Shown piece by piece: positions 20,594 through 29,880 of a DNA stretch of 64,000 bases. Made by a program: the position numbers and the translations under genes. Within the stretch, counting starts at the first letter, position 1. Every line of letters starts with the position of its first letter. A model generated the notes under the pieces. It ran no database searches. It was not told where the DNA came from and saw nothing but the letters and a program-made list of their open reading frames with translations. The stretch comes from an uncultured Gammaproteobacteria bacterium. Its GTDB lineage: Bacteria; Pseudomonadota; Gammaproteobacteria; Eutrophobiales; Eutrophobiaceae. The DNA is taken from assembly GCA_943788005.1 (NCBI GenBank), contig CALSOP010000002.1, positions 925,389 through 989,388 on the forward strand, read 5' to 3'.

Positions 20594-21588
20594 GGTACTT
20601 AGCATCGGATAAAGTCGAGATTATTCAACTGGTACAGAACTCAGATCTGTCGGTTCGACAAACGCTGACTCGGCTGGACATTCATAAGTCCACTTTTTAC
20701 AACTGGCTCAAACGTTATGAAGAGAATGGCGTTGATGGCTTGGAAGACAAGAAGCCGATTCCCCATGCGGTATGGAATAAAATCACCGAAGACCACTGTG
20801 AAGCCGTTATTGAGTTAGCCTTAGAGAAGCCTGATTTGTCTCCACGAGAGTTAGCCGTAAATTACACTGACAACAAGGCTTACTTCGTCTCAGAATCCAC
20901 GGTGTACAGGCTGCTGAAAGAACAAGACTTAATTGCCAGTCCGGCCTATATCCTGATGGAGGCCAGTGATAAGTTTCAACAGCCCACTACGCGCGTGAAT
21001 GAGATGTGGCAAACGGATTTTACCTATTTCAAGATTATCGGTTGGGGTTGGTATTACTTATCCACGGTATTAGATGATTACTCACGTTACATTATTGCCT
21101 GGCGTTTATGTACGGGCATGAGTAGCCGTGATGTCTCTGATACGCTGGATGACGCCTTACGCTTTACGGGACTTGATACAGTAAAGGTAAATCATAAACC
21201 GCGTTTACTCAGTGACAATGGCCCGTGTTATATCTCCGGTGAATTAGCCGATTACCTTGAAGAAAACGGTATGACGCACACTCGAGGTCGACCTTATCAT
21301 CCACAAACACAAGGCAAGATAGAGCGCTGGCATCGTTCAATGAAGAATCAGATATTACTTCACCACTATTATTTCCCCGGGGAACTGGAGGAACAGTTGC
21401 AGCGTTTTGTGAGTTATTACAACCATGAGCGTTATCATGAATCACTTGATAACCTGACACCGGCTGATGTCTTTTATGGGCGTGGCGAAGAAATACTAAG
21501 TCAACGAGAGCTAATCAAACAAAACACGTTAGCGATGAGACGACAAATGCATTACGATAAACAACAAGTGAAGCACATAACCTATTGA
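20590..21588 (+). CDS. IS3-family transposase orfB, DDE integrase (copy 1)
   Basis: A 332-residue catalytic subunit. An N-terminal helix-turn-helix (SVRQTLTRLDIHKSTFYNWL) precedes an rve integrase core with the DDE triad: QTDFTYF, LLSDNGPCY and GKIERWHRSMK. The C-terminal YYNHERYHESLDNLTPADV is standard for the family. The gene is intact, so the element may still be active. Confidence 0.93.
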   Translation: MRYLASDKVEIIQLVQNSDLSVRQTLTRLDIHKSTFYNWLKRYEENGVDGLEDKKPIPHAVWNKITEDHCEAVIELALEKPDLSPRELAVNYTDNKAYFVSESTVYRLLKEQDLIASPAYILMEASDKFQQPTTRVNEMWQTDFTYFKIIGWGWYYLSTVLDDYSRYIIAWRLCTGMSSRDVSDTLDDALRFTGLDTVKVNHKPRLLSDNGPCYISGELADYLEENGMTHTRGRPYHPQTQGKIERWHRSMKNQILLHHYYFPGELEEQLQRFVSYYNHERYHESLDNLTPADVFYGRGEEILSQRELIKQNTLAMRRQMHYDKQQVKHITY

Positions 21589-21648
21589 TGAACTAATGTG
21601 TCTCTTAAATCAAACCGCTACCTGTCCAAAAGGTTTTGACGACGTACA

Positions 21649-23317
21649 GTTTGATGATAGTTCAAAACAAACCCTGCCAGCTTGATTAATAATTAATTTT
21701 AAACTGTAGCCAAACATTTCGGCATGTTTGTTGGCTTGGTAAAGGCCAATGCCTAAGCCATTGTCAGATGAGACTGGGTTGTTGAGCAACTGGCTGGAAA
21801 CACTGTCCGGAATCATGCTTCCTGAATCACAAACGGTGACGATAATCACATCGTGGTTACAGGCTAAGGTGATAGTGGTTTCAATATCCGGTTCGTCAAA
21901 TTGCTTTGTTTGAATGTTTTCTAGTAGGTTATCGACAACACTATCAAATAGATCAACTGGAACGGTTGGATCGCCATGAATGTCAGCTTGAAACTGCATC
22001 TTGTTGTGTGTATTTCTCTTTTGTAGATCGTCCCACCAATCCTTAAGATAAATTTCTTTGTCATCCTGAACTTGTGGTGTTTGTAATTTATCCAGAGCTA
22101 ATTGCAGGCGTTGTGTTAAATGAGGTAGCTGCTTTTTTAATACTTGCTGAGATACCAGCATGTTAGAACCATCTGTATCATGAGTGACTATGCTTGTGAT
22201 TGCTTGCAGTGATTGTAATAAGTTTTTTATGTCATGAGTTATACGTGCGCCAGTCTGGTAAATTGCCTTTAGGTGTGCTTGTCTGGTTAGCTCAAGTTCG
22301 CGTTGTTTATTTTGGTAAAAATTATGCAGTAACTTAATTAATAGGTGACTGTGTAATTTAAGTGAAACGCCGGCGGGGGCTATAGGTATAGATGTATACT
22401 TTGAAGTCTTTGTGTTCAATTTCAACTTCGTTGTTTGTCGCTTCACCAATGTCACTTATGGTTTCATTAAGTTTCCATTTAACACCAGAAATCCATAAAA
22501 ATTGAACTAGTTTCTCCATTGCTTTTTGTAGGAAATCCTCTGGCGAGAGATCCTGTTCGTTAATTTCAGATAAATCAGATAACCACTCTTCAAAGGGTGT
22601 TCCTATATTAAGCATATAGTTTGACCATAATTGAGTAATGCCGCTGAATCGCGATTGCGAGGTTAATAACCAACTAATACATATTATGAAGCCACCTATA
22701 GCAATAGAAGTCCCAGCCAATGAAACAAAATAAGAAGTGTCACTTAAAAACATGTTGAGCAAACTTCCTAATGCTACAAGACTGGTTAGCATCGAAGCTG
22801 TTATTGCATGAATAAAATCTACTATCTGAATAGTGTGTTGCGATTTATCAGTAGGAAGAAATAGAATTAAGATAGGTAGAATTGGAATTGCCATTTCAAA
22901 TAGATAAGCTTTTTCAATTTTAATATCTGCCAATTCTGGAACACAACCAAATAACAGCTCTAAAACAAGGAATCCAATCGCAATAATATATATTGTGCTT
23001 TCGCTTCTATTTAAGGTGACGCGGCCGCTTATAAATCCAATTAACAGAATTAACCAGGCAAATAGCAACCAAAAGTTTAACCAAAAGGTGATCGATAAAG
23101 TAAAAACAATAAATAACACGGTGTTTCTAATGCTGAGCTTTTCATCTCCGCGCCATACCGGTTGCCATAATAAGAAAAGCCCAAGGTGGCTGAGCATAAG
23201 AGAGCGTGACATTAAGCTACCAAAATCAAACCAGATAGAGAGATGTAGCAGCTCTAACATCATCACGAGGATGATGAGTTCTTTTCTCATGAAAATTTTA
23301 TTTAGAAATGTAGACAC
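21649..23317 (-). pseudogene. PrsK-like membrane histidine kinase, one frameshift, end cut by IS
   Basis: The first frame (from 23317) gives about 225 residues of membrane spans followed by a GAF-like region. It breaks at a run of five G on the plus strand (22375-22379); removing one base joins it exactly to the second frame. That continues with the phospho-accepting His in THDIKNLLQSLQ, the N box DNLLENIQ, and G boxes VCDSGS and NGLGIGLYQA. The layout and the HDIKN motif resemble PrsK, partner of PrsR in exosortase loci. The last native residues are FELSSN; the frame then runs into IS copy 1 and stops about 12 codons later, so only a short tail is lost. It probably phosphorylates the regulator at 18228. 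Confidence 0.82.
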
Positions 23318-23387
23318 AAATAGCCTTGTGATGTCAGTTTTTTGTTATATTAGCTCAGACCGGAGTAGTAAAGAATAGCCTTTTGCC

Positions 23388-24161
23388 ATGAATCACAATC
23401 TATTATGTACTATAGCGAAGTTCTCCATATGGGAGGCAATCAGGGATAAATTTCTTCTGTTTATTTTTGGTGGAGTTGCCGGCCTATTTTTTGCGGCTTT
23501 GTTTATTGGTGAACTTGCGATAACAGAGGGCGCGATGACACAAGCGGCACTGCTTGCTTCTGCCTTACGTTTATTTTCGGTATTCACAATAGGCTTATTT
23601 GTTATAACGAGCATGATTCGGGAGTTTAATGATAAAGGTTTCGAATTAATCTTGTCTCACCCTGTGCCTCGTTCATCCTATTATTTTGGTAAGTTTATCG
23701 GATTTTCGGGTATATCTTTAATTGTTGTTTTAATGATTGCTGCATGCTTATGTTTGTTTGCCCCGGTTAATATGGTGCTTTTGTGGTCGTTTTCGTTGTT
23801 TTGTGAACTTCTAATAATCATTGCTTTAAGCTTGTTATGCCTATTTTCATTCAGCAGCATTACTATTTCTTTTAGTGTTGTTATCGGTTTTTATATTTTG
23901 TCACGATCAATTGAGGCCATTCTATTAATTAGTAATTCCCCAGCTCTTGCGCTTGGCTCAATTAGCCATAAATTCATGAGTGGATTATTAGACGTTATTG
24001 CTTATGTAATTCCTGATCTATATATGTTTACTCAAACTGAATGGCTTATTTATGAAGTTGATGTATTTGGCGATGTGGGTTTTGTCTTGGGCCAAACAAT
24101 AATTTATATCGTTTTTATTTCATCGATAGCGCTATTTGATTTATACAGAAAGGAATTATAA
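23388..24161 (+). CDS. ABC-2 type transporter permease
   Basis: A 257-residue protein with six predicted membrane spans. The first cytosolic segment, ending in the ISMIREFNDKGFELILSHPVPRSSYYFGK region, is the coupling element of NosY/ABC-2 permeases. It is divergent from the kinase gene with a 70-bp gap. Its ATP-binding partner is probably the product of 27485-28210, though two unrelated genes lie between them. The cargo is unknown. Confidence 0.82.
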   Translation: MNHNLLCTIAKFSIWEAIRDKFLLFIFGGVAGLFFAALFIGELAITEGAMTQAALLASALRLFSVFTIGLFVITSMIREFNDKGFELILSHPVPRSSYYFGKFIGFSGISLIVVLMIAACLCLFAPVNMVLLWSFSLFCELLIIIALSLLCLFSFSSITISFSVVIGFYILSRSIEAILLISNSPALALGSISHKFMSGLLDVIAYVIPDLYMFTQTEWLIYEVDVFGDVGFVLGQTIIYIVFISSIALFDLYRKEL

Positions 24162-24174
24162 GAATATCTTTTCG

Positions 24175-24917
24175 ATGAAACTTTTCGTAAAAAATACACG
24201 AAATATATCTTTTGTCCCTGCCAGCGTATGGCCTGTCCTATTATTAAGTTTATTTCTGCAATGTTATTGGCATTGGTCATTCACTAATCTCGAAATTAAA
24301 CGAGATGATTTGCCCGTCCCGCCAAAGGTGTCACTGGTAAGACTTGTTAGTCTTGATGATTTGGTTCCAGCAGCAAAGGGGGTGATGTTGTGGCTACAAG
24401 CGTTTGATAATCAGCCCGGGATTAGTATTCCATTAAGGGGAATTGAATTATCAGAGAGTAAGTGAATGGCTAGATTTAATTTTAGATCTTGATAATAAAA
24501 ATCCAGTATCCGCTTTTAGCTGCGATTAGGTTTTATGCTGAAGTTTCAGATGAAAAAAAGCAAAGATTGATGATAGATTATATAAGTAAAAAATTCATTG
24601 AAAACCCAAGTGAACGTTGGCAGTTTATGGCGCATGCGGTTTATATCGCAAAACATAGAATTAAAGATCAGCAATTAGCTTTGGAATGTGCAAAACTAAT
24701 TCGGCAATATGCTACTGGAGACAATGTCCCGTATTGGGCAAAACAAATGGAAATTTTTGTTCTGGAAGATATGGGGGAACTAGAAAGCGCAAAGGTACTA
24801 ATAGGCGGTTTACTTGAAAGTGGTGAGTTGAAAGATGCACATCAAGTAAATTTTTTAACTCAACGCTTAACAGAAATCGAAGAGCGCCAGAATCAAGAAC
24901 GGGAACCACTGCAATAA
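24175..24917 (+). pseudogene. Membrane-anchored helical-repeat protein, two frameshifts
   Basis: Read straight, this stretch gives two short frames. Removing one G from GGGG near 24436 and one C near 24503 joins them into one protein of about 246 residues. It has a signal anchor (residues 10-30), a PPKVSLVRLVSLDD region, the NYQRVSEWLDLILDLD segment visible only in the middle frame, and a tail of TPR-like helices (RQLALECAKLIRQYA type). Both breaks look like sequencing errors. It begins 13 bp after the permease and is probably an accessory part of that transporter. The exact function is unknown. Confidence 0.75.
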
Positions 24918-24919
24918 AA

Positions 24920-26167
24920 TCATAAGCCCATAATTTTTTTAACCATGGCTTTATAATATTTGTCATTCTTATCTTTTTCATAAAGTTCTTTAAACAATCT
25001 ACATGCATTCTTATCCTTTCCTGAGTAATAGAGCGCCATCGCTTCTGTGTGGATAATAAGTTTCTCTTTTAATGCGGCATCGACTTCATTGTCATAACAT
25101 AATGGTTGATAAATCCGAGTGAGTTGGTGTTTGCCGCGTACCCGAACCTGGTCAAGTTCTCGGCAAGTGATTCCTTTTAACTGCTTATGCGTGTGTTCAC
25201 TTATTAATATAGGAACACGATAGGTGCGTGTCAGAGATTCAATGCGAGAGGCAAGGTTAACCGCATCGCCAATAGCAGTATAAGTCATGCGATATTTTGA
25301 GCCCATATTGCCAACGTTGGCTCTGCCGGTATTAATGCCAATGCCCATGGAAAGTCGAGGCCAGCCATGACTGATAAATTTTTCTGCAAGCGTTTGTATG
25401 GCTTGACTCATTTCAAGCGCAGCCTCAACCGAACGTTGTGCGTGTTCAGCTTGCTCTGTCGGCGCATTCCAGAATGCCATTATTGCATCACCAATATATT
25501 TATCTATGGTTCCGCCATGTTTAAATAAGATCTCAGTCATAGAGGTAAAATATTCGTTTAGTAACTTATTCAATTGTTTTGGATTTAGTTCTTCAGAAAT
25601 ATTGGTAAAGTTTTGCAAGTCACAAAAGAAAACAGTTAATATTTTTGATTCCCCTTCTGTAGAAAGCCCATTGGGTAAGCGACTTAATTCACTGACTAAT
25701 TGCGGTGGGATATATTGACCAAAGGTTTCTATTAGCCGTTGTTTGGATTGTATTTCCATGAAGTAACTGACCAATACGTTTGTCATGTAGATAACCAGGA
25801 TAGTTAATACACAATATTCTATTGGTATTAATCCAACATTGGGGCTTGAATAGCCTATTGCCGCTGATATAAGAATTGTTACAAAAGTAAGCAAAAATGC
25901 CTTTACGGGAGATAATAGCGGCAGCATGCTCGACAATATTAGACCGGCTATAAGCAAAAATATGAATTCTTTTGTCTGCATTAGCTTGCCTAATGCAAGG
26001 TTATAGTTGCCTGATTGATTTAGGAGTTTGCTGCTAATATTGATAATAGGGTCCTGAGCAATGGTAATTTCTATAAGACCAATTGCGTCTGAAAGGAAGA
26101 TCATAAATACACTGAAGATGACAGATATCTTTATTAGAACATGTTTCGTTATTTCAGGTATCTTCAT
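24920..26167 (-). CDS. Membrane class III adenylate/guanylate cyclase
   Basis: A 415-residue protein with an N-terminal half of about four membrane spans and a C-terminal class III cyclase domain. Metal-binding aspartates sit in VFFCDLQNFT and KYIGDAIMAFWN; NTGRANVGNMGS and TAIGDAVNLASRIE supply the substrate and transition-state positions (Asn and Arg). The Lys in DKYIGD suits ATP. Relatives usually have a full CHASE2 sensor of about 350 residues in front; here the sensor region is short. It is convergent with the gene before, only 2 bp apart, and divergent from the pseudopilin gene. Confidence 0.88.
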   Translation of the reverse strand: MKIPEITKHVLIKISVIFSVFMIFLSDAIGLIEITIAQDPIINISSKLLNQSGNYNLALGKLMQTKEFIFLLIAGLILSSMLPLLSPVKAFLLTFVTILISAAIGYSSPNVGLIPIEYCVLTILVIYMTNVLVSYFMEIQSKQRLIETFGQYIPPQLVSELSRLPNGLSTEGESKILTVFFCDLQNFTNISEELNPKQLNKLLNEYFTSMTEILFKHGGTIDKYIGDAIMAFWNAPTEQAEHAQRSVEAALEMSQAIQTLAEKFISHGWPRLSMGIGINTGRANVGNMGSKYRMTYTAIGDAVNLASRIESLTRTYRVPILISEHTHKQLKGITCRELDQVRVRGKHQLTRIYQPLCYDNEVDAALKEKLIIHTEAMALYYSGKDKNACRLFKELYEKDKNDKYYKAMVKKIMGL

Positions 26168-26326
26168 TTGATTTATGGGTTGTTTTTATGATTAATGATA
26201 TTTTGCTATTGATTTAAGTAAACATGAGTTTGCATGGAAAAGATCTAATCTTATCCAGTCACACATGTTATTACCAAATTAATGATGGCCTATAGTAAAC
26301 GAGCAAATGAAGATCGTCGAATTCTC

Positions 26327-26358
26327 AACAGTATTGATGATATATCAACAATACTGTT
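26327..26358. repeat. Inverted repeat upstream of sigma-54 promoter
   Basis: Perfect ten-base arms AACAGTATTG (26327-26336) and CAATACTGTT (26349-26358) are separated by 12 bases. Its centre is about 75-80 bp upstream of the -24/-12 element, the usual place for the binding site of a sigma-54 activator. It could be the site of the PrsR-like protein. The rest of the 26168-26432 gap is AT-rich with nothing else recognised. Confidence 0.55.
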
Positions 26359-26413
26359 AATGTTTTACATGAGATTATTATTAAATTTATAATAAAAACA
26401 ATAGGATATAGTG

Positions 26414-26430
26414 TTGGCATGATCTCTGCA
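26414..26430 (+). promoter_or_regulatory. Sigma-54 (-24/-12) promoter of pseudopilin gene
   Basis: TTGGCATGATCTCTGCA matches the consensus with GG and GC exactly ten bases apart, the required spacing. It would start transcription near 26441, about 34 bases before the pseudopilin ATG. The sigma-54 activator gene lies 7 kb away in the same locus. Confidence 0.78.
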
Positions 26431-26474
26431 TTATGATTATGAAAAGCAGACATAGCTTAAACGGAGAAGAAGTA

Positions 26475-27263
26475 ATGAATATTAATAAACAGAAAGGTTT
26501 TACATTAGTCGAAATCGCAATCGTCCTGGTCATTATTGGATTATTACTCGGCGGCATCCTTAAAGGTCAGGAATTAATTAATAGCGCACGTGTGCGAAAT
26601 TTGGCAGATCAGAATTCAGGTATACAGGCAGCGTACTATGGTTTCATAGATCGTTATCGCCAAGTGCCAGGCGATTTTATTGCTGCTAATGCAAGTCAGG
26701 CGATGGGTGTCACGATTAACTTGCCAGTTGCAGCTTCAACTACAGATGGTAACGGCCAATTAGATAATACGCTTGAAGAAGCCGCAGCCGTTTGGGAGCA
26801 ATTGGCGAAATCTAACTTTTTGGGTGGTGGTTTTACCCCAGCTACAGCTATCCCAGCAAGTGAAGGTGCTTATACTGCCAGTCAAGTCGGACCTTTGAAT
26901 GCGTTTAACGGAGCATTGATTTTGACACGAAATGCGGGTTATACCGGAACTGCCTCTATCCGTTTGAATCTACACATGGGCCGAAATGTGCCGGTTACGA
27001 TTGCCCGAGAGTTGGATGTTAAGGTTGATGATGGCCTACCGAACACCGGTGTGTTAAGACTTACCAATACAGCTGGTGCTGCAGGCGGTGGAACAACCTT
27101 TGATGCAATAGAGTTTTTGCCATCGTTTGCAACTTGTGCGACAAACTCTACCGCAAATGCTCCGGCCAACGCAGCAGGTGCTAATGTCATGCCAACCAAT
27201 GCTACTGATATCTATGATATTTTCGATGATTTTCAAGATTGTCCACAGGTTTTTGTATATTAG
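26475..27263 (+). CDS. Pseudopilin-like type IV/type II prepilin
   Basis: The start at 26475 is chosen because GGAGAA lies eight bases upstream and it gives a standard prepilin leader; the frame is open further up. The leader MNINKQKG is followed by F+1, T, L, V and Glu+5 and then a 20-residue hydrophobic helix, so prepilin peptidase should cut after Gly8. The mature protein is about 254 residues. The exported part has GQELINSARVRN, YRQVPGDF near 65-72, and one Cys pair at the C-terminus. Pseudopilins of this form accompany exosortase-type or GspA-containing loci. It carries no PEP-CTERM tail. The gene ends at a strong terminator, so it is a single-gene unit. Confidence 0.86.
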   Translation: MNINKQKGFTLVEIAIVLVIIGLLLGGILKGQELINSARVRNLADQNSGIQAAYYGFIDRYRQVPGDFIAANASQAMGVTINLPVAASTTDGNGQLDNTLEEAAAVWEQLAKSNFLGGGFTPATAIPASEGAYTASQVGPLNAFNGALILTRNAGYTGTASIRLNLHMGRNVPVTIARELDVKVDDGLPNTGVLRLTNTAGAAGGGTTFDAIEFLPSFATCATNSTANAPANAAGANVMPTNATDIYDIFDDFQDCPQVFVY

Positions 27264-27285
27264 ATCAAATACTAAACTCGACTTA

Positions 27286-27316
27286 ATTAATGCCCGCGCT
27301 TTGCGGGCATTTTTAT
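27286..27316 (+). terminator. Rho-independent terminator after pseudopilin gene
   Basis: A nine-base perfect stem (27289-27297 with 27303-27311) around a five-base loop runs straight into TTTTTATTT. Very strong. Confidence 0.92.
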
Positions 27317-27484
27317 TTACAGTGATGTGATGTTTATAGGTTTTGCACGACTGCATGGATGCAGGAGGTACTTTAGGCAAATCATAAGCATCTGCATGCC
27401 GGTAGTATTACGGGTTCATTAATGGGCGAGAGAATGAGGCGCAAGCGACAAAGTAGGGCATGAACAATAGCGACGGTAAGATGA

Positions 27485-28210
27485 ATGACTAAAATTGGAC
27501 TTAAAGTTGAACAAGTAAATCAACGCTATGCTAGCAATGCCGTCCTGGATAACATCAACCTAACCGTCTACGAAGGTGAATATGTTGGGCTTGTTGGTGT
27601 TAATGGTGCCGGTAAGACGACATTAATTAAAGCGATATTAGATTTTGTTTCTATAGATTCTGGAAATATTGAGATCTTTGGAAAATCGCATAGAGAAACA
27701 TCATCGCGTGAATCACTCTCTTTCTTACCAGAAAAATTTATTCCTCCCTATTATTTAACGGGAAAAGATTTTCTTTCTTATATGGCCGAATTAAATCAGG
27801 TGGAATTAGAGGGCGCTGCTATAGAAGAATTGTTTCAGGTTCTTGATCTGGATATTACCGCATTAAAAAAATCAGTACGACAGTATTCAAAAGGGATGTC
27901 ACAAAAACTGGGACTCGCATCTTGTTTTTTGAGTCAAAGACCGATGTTGCTTTTTGATGAACCGATGAGCGGTCTTGATCCAAAAGCGCGTGCGTATCTG
28001 AAACGACATCTGGTAAGTTTAAAAGAAACAGGAAAGACGCTTTTTTTTAGCACGCATTTATTAGCAGACGTGGAAAGTATTTGTGATCGGATAATTGTTT
28101 TGCACGGTGGTAAAATATGCTTTAACGGCTCACCTTCGCAATGTTGTGAAGAATTTAATGCAAACGATCTTGAAAATGCGTATCTAAACTGTATTGGTGC
28201 TAATGTATGA
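27485..28210 (+). CDS. ABC transporter ATP-binding protein
   Basis: A 241-residue cytosolic ATPase. Walker A is GVNGAGKTTL near 38-47, the signature reads YSKGMSQKLGLA, Walker B is MLLFDEPMSGLDP, and the switch His is in STHLLADVES. The C-terminal layout is of the CcmA/NosF type that pairs with ABC-2 permeases, most likely that at 23388. The preceding 170 bp hold no gene that I can support. It is followed 42 bp later by the small exported protein. Confidence 0.9.
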   Translation: MTKIGLKVEQVNQRYASNAVLDNINLTVYEGEYVGLVGVNGAGKTTLIKAILDFVSIDSGNIEIFGKSHRETSSRESLSFLPEKFIPPYYLTGKDFLSYMAELNQVELEGAAIEELFQVLDLDITALKKSVRQYSKGMSQKLGLASCFLSQRPMLLFDEPMSGLDPKARAYLKRHLVSLKETGKTLFFSTHLLADVESICDRIIVLHGGKICFNGSPSQCCEEFNANDLENAYLNCIGANV

Positions 28211-28252
28211 GTACCACGTAGAAAACTAATGTATTTAGAATATACTTAGAAT

Positions 28253-28959
28253 ATGAAAATTAAAATGCCCATAATGAGACTCTTTGTCGTGTTATTGCTC
28301 GTTTTTAGCCAGGGCATCTCTGCGCGAATGTATCAGTGGCTTGACGCAGATACAGGGTCTACTCAATTATCCGGAAAGCCGCCAATGTGGTATAGAAGCG
28401 CTTCACCTGGGCCGCGAGTTTTTGTCTTTGATAATGGGCGTCTCATGGATGACACGGCCATTGAAGTTGATGACGAAGTGCGCGAACAATTAAGACGAAG
28501 GGCATTTATTTTAGCGGAAGAGGATCAGCAAAAAGCTAAAGATAAACTTGCCAAATCCTTAGAAATGCAACAAAAATTTGTCAAAGATAAACCGAAAAAA
28601 GTTGAATTGGTAGATACCGAAGATTCACAGCAGCAGATCTCAAGTCTGTCGCTGACCTTGAAGAGTTTAATCAAGTACTAGTGGACTATATTGCTGCTGG
28701 ACATTTTGGTCTATACGAAAGAATCGCTGAGGGCAAGGAACGCCGAAAACCAGTATCTAAATTGGCAGTTCAGATATATCCGCGAATAGAACAAGTTACA
28801 CAAATTGCTCTGGCCTTTGATGAAAAATACAATCCTGAAAACAATGAACATGGGCTCGACCATTTCCCAGAAGATCTGTCCGCACTTTGCGAAGAATTAG
28901 TTACGCGTATTGAACTTGAAGACCAATTGATCCAGTTGCTGCTAGAAGCCAAGTCTTGA
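28253..28959 (+). pseudogene. Exported DUF4124-like protein, probable one-base deletion
   Basis: The first frame (28253-28681) has a signal peptide and MYQWLDADTGSTQLS, the start of a DUF4124-like domain, then a charged coiled-coil-like stretch. Near 28625, in a CAG repeat, coding character moves to another frame, which reads ADLKSVADLEEFNQVLVD straight into the frame that runs to 28959. One protein of about 235 residues is therefore likely. The alternative is two overlapping genes, the second starting with GTG at 28681. Function unknown. Confidence 0.65.
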
Positions 28960-28976
28960 ATATAAGTTTACTCGGC

Positions 28977-29426
28977 TTAATCTGCTGCTTTTAGTTTCGT
29001 CTGGATATAATCTGAATGTGAGATGTAAAGTAAGTCCGCAATTTTTCTGATGTAGTATTCTTCATATTTATCAAGCACCGAGTCGGCATAAGCAACATGC
29101 CATAAACTTTCTATGATATTTATTTTGTCTGTCATAGTTAGTTTATCGTTCAAAAGCCGGGTGAACTCATAAAGGGACACGGCATGATTAACCTCATTTT
29201 CGGCCAATGCGATTAATTCATTAATATCCTCATCACTTAGCTTGAAGTGATCAGATAATACGGTTTTTATAACGTTTCTTTCTTCATCCTTAATGTGCTC
29301 ATCGGCCAGACTAATTTCTATCATTAATACAGCCGTTGCTAATTCAATGGTTTTTGTATGTGATGACTCGTCTTTTGACTCATTTTTTAGTAACGCTTCA
29401 AAATAGGTTTTAATGTTTTTAATCAT
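28977..29426 (-). CDS. TerB-family protein
   Basis: A 149-residue all-helical cytosolic protein. ATAVLMIEISLADEHIKDEE near 30-49 and LWHVAYADSVLDKYEEYYIRKIADLL near the C-terminus are the two acidic half-repeats of the TerB/DjlA N-terminal fold. This family is linked to stress and metal resistance and to co-chaperones, but the exact role here is unknown. It lies 8 bp downstream of hspQ on the same strand, so both are likely made together. Confidence 0.85.
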   Translation of the reverse strand: MIKNIKTYFEALLKNESKDESSHTKTIELATAVLMIEISLADEHIKDEERNVIKTVLSDHFKLSDEDINELIALAENEVNHAVSLYEFTRLLNDKLTMTDKINIIESLWHVAYADSVLDKYEEYYIRKIADLLYISHSDYIQTKLKAAD

Positions 29427-29434
29427 GGCTTGAA

Positions 29435-29746
29435 CTAGTTGTTGGTATTATTATGAGAATAATGGCCATCGACAAATTTTTTAAAATAGTGATTAATTAG
29501 AGGGTGATTTATCGGTAATGCTGAATTAGTAGTCTCAATATTCCTTTCCGCAACATATGTGGTTTGTTGTGAATTATCTACCAAGACATGATACCAAGGT
29601 TCATCTTTCGGAGGCTTTGATTTTGCTACGGTCTCATACCATGCGTCTGTTCCACTAAAGGCAGCATCTATATCAAATATTACACCCCTATAGTCGAATT
29701 TTCGATGATGAATAATCTGTCCAAGTGAATATTTAGCGTGTTGCAT
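29435..29746 (-). CDS. hspQ: HspQ heat-shock / hemimethylated DNA-binding-fold protein
   Basis: A 103-residue protein matching HspQ (YccV). The N-terminal AKYSLGQIIHHRKFDYRGVIFDID, then DEPWYHVLVDNS and the TTYVAERNIE segment are in the family order. In enterobacteria it helps control Lon substrates and stress proteins. It is divergent from rsmE, with 134 bp of AT-rich DNA between them that must hold both promoters. Confidence 0.93.
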   Translation of the reverse strand: MQHAKYSLGQIIHHRKFDYRGVIFDIDAAFSGTDAWYETVAKSKPPKDEPWYHVLVDNSQQTTYVAERNIETTNSALPINHPLINHYFKKFVDGHYSHNNTNN

Positions 29747-29880
29747 AAAAGAATTTGTAAGCTGATTCGTTTGATAAGTATTATCATAACAGAAAGATGA
29801 TTAATCTCTGGAGCGTTTTTAATTTTCTTTCCCAATTTAAAAGACATTAATAACCATACGGAACAATATTACAGAAAACG

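Larger units (their letters stand above)
20148..21648 (+). mobile_element. IS3-family insertion sequence, copy 1
   Basis: 1501 bp bounded by TGTAC...GTACA. The left end and the reverse complement of the right end match at most of the first 25 positions (TGTAC, CGTCA and TGGAC blocks conserved). It carries two overlapping genes, orfA and orfB. No 3-4 bp target duplication is visible (GAT on the left, GTT on the right). It differs from copies 2 and 3 by one silent base in orfA (a C at about 20340 where they have T). It separates the truncated ATPase gene from the kinase gene on the opposite strand. Confidence 0.92.

Noticed and set aside
26475..27263. PEP-CTERM substrate for an exosortase
   Set aside because: The C-terminus has no PEP motif, hydrophobic span or basic tail. 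The N-terminus is a prepilin leader.
27335..27360. Second -24/-12 promoter before the ABC ATPase gene
   Set aside because: TTGCACGACTGCATGG lacks the GG pair and the right spacing.
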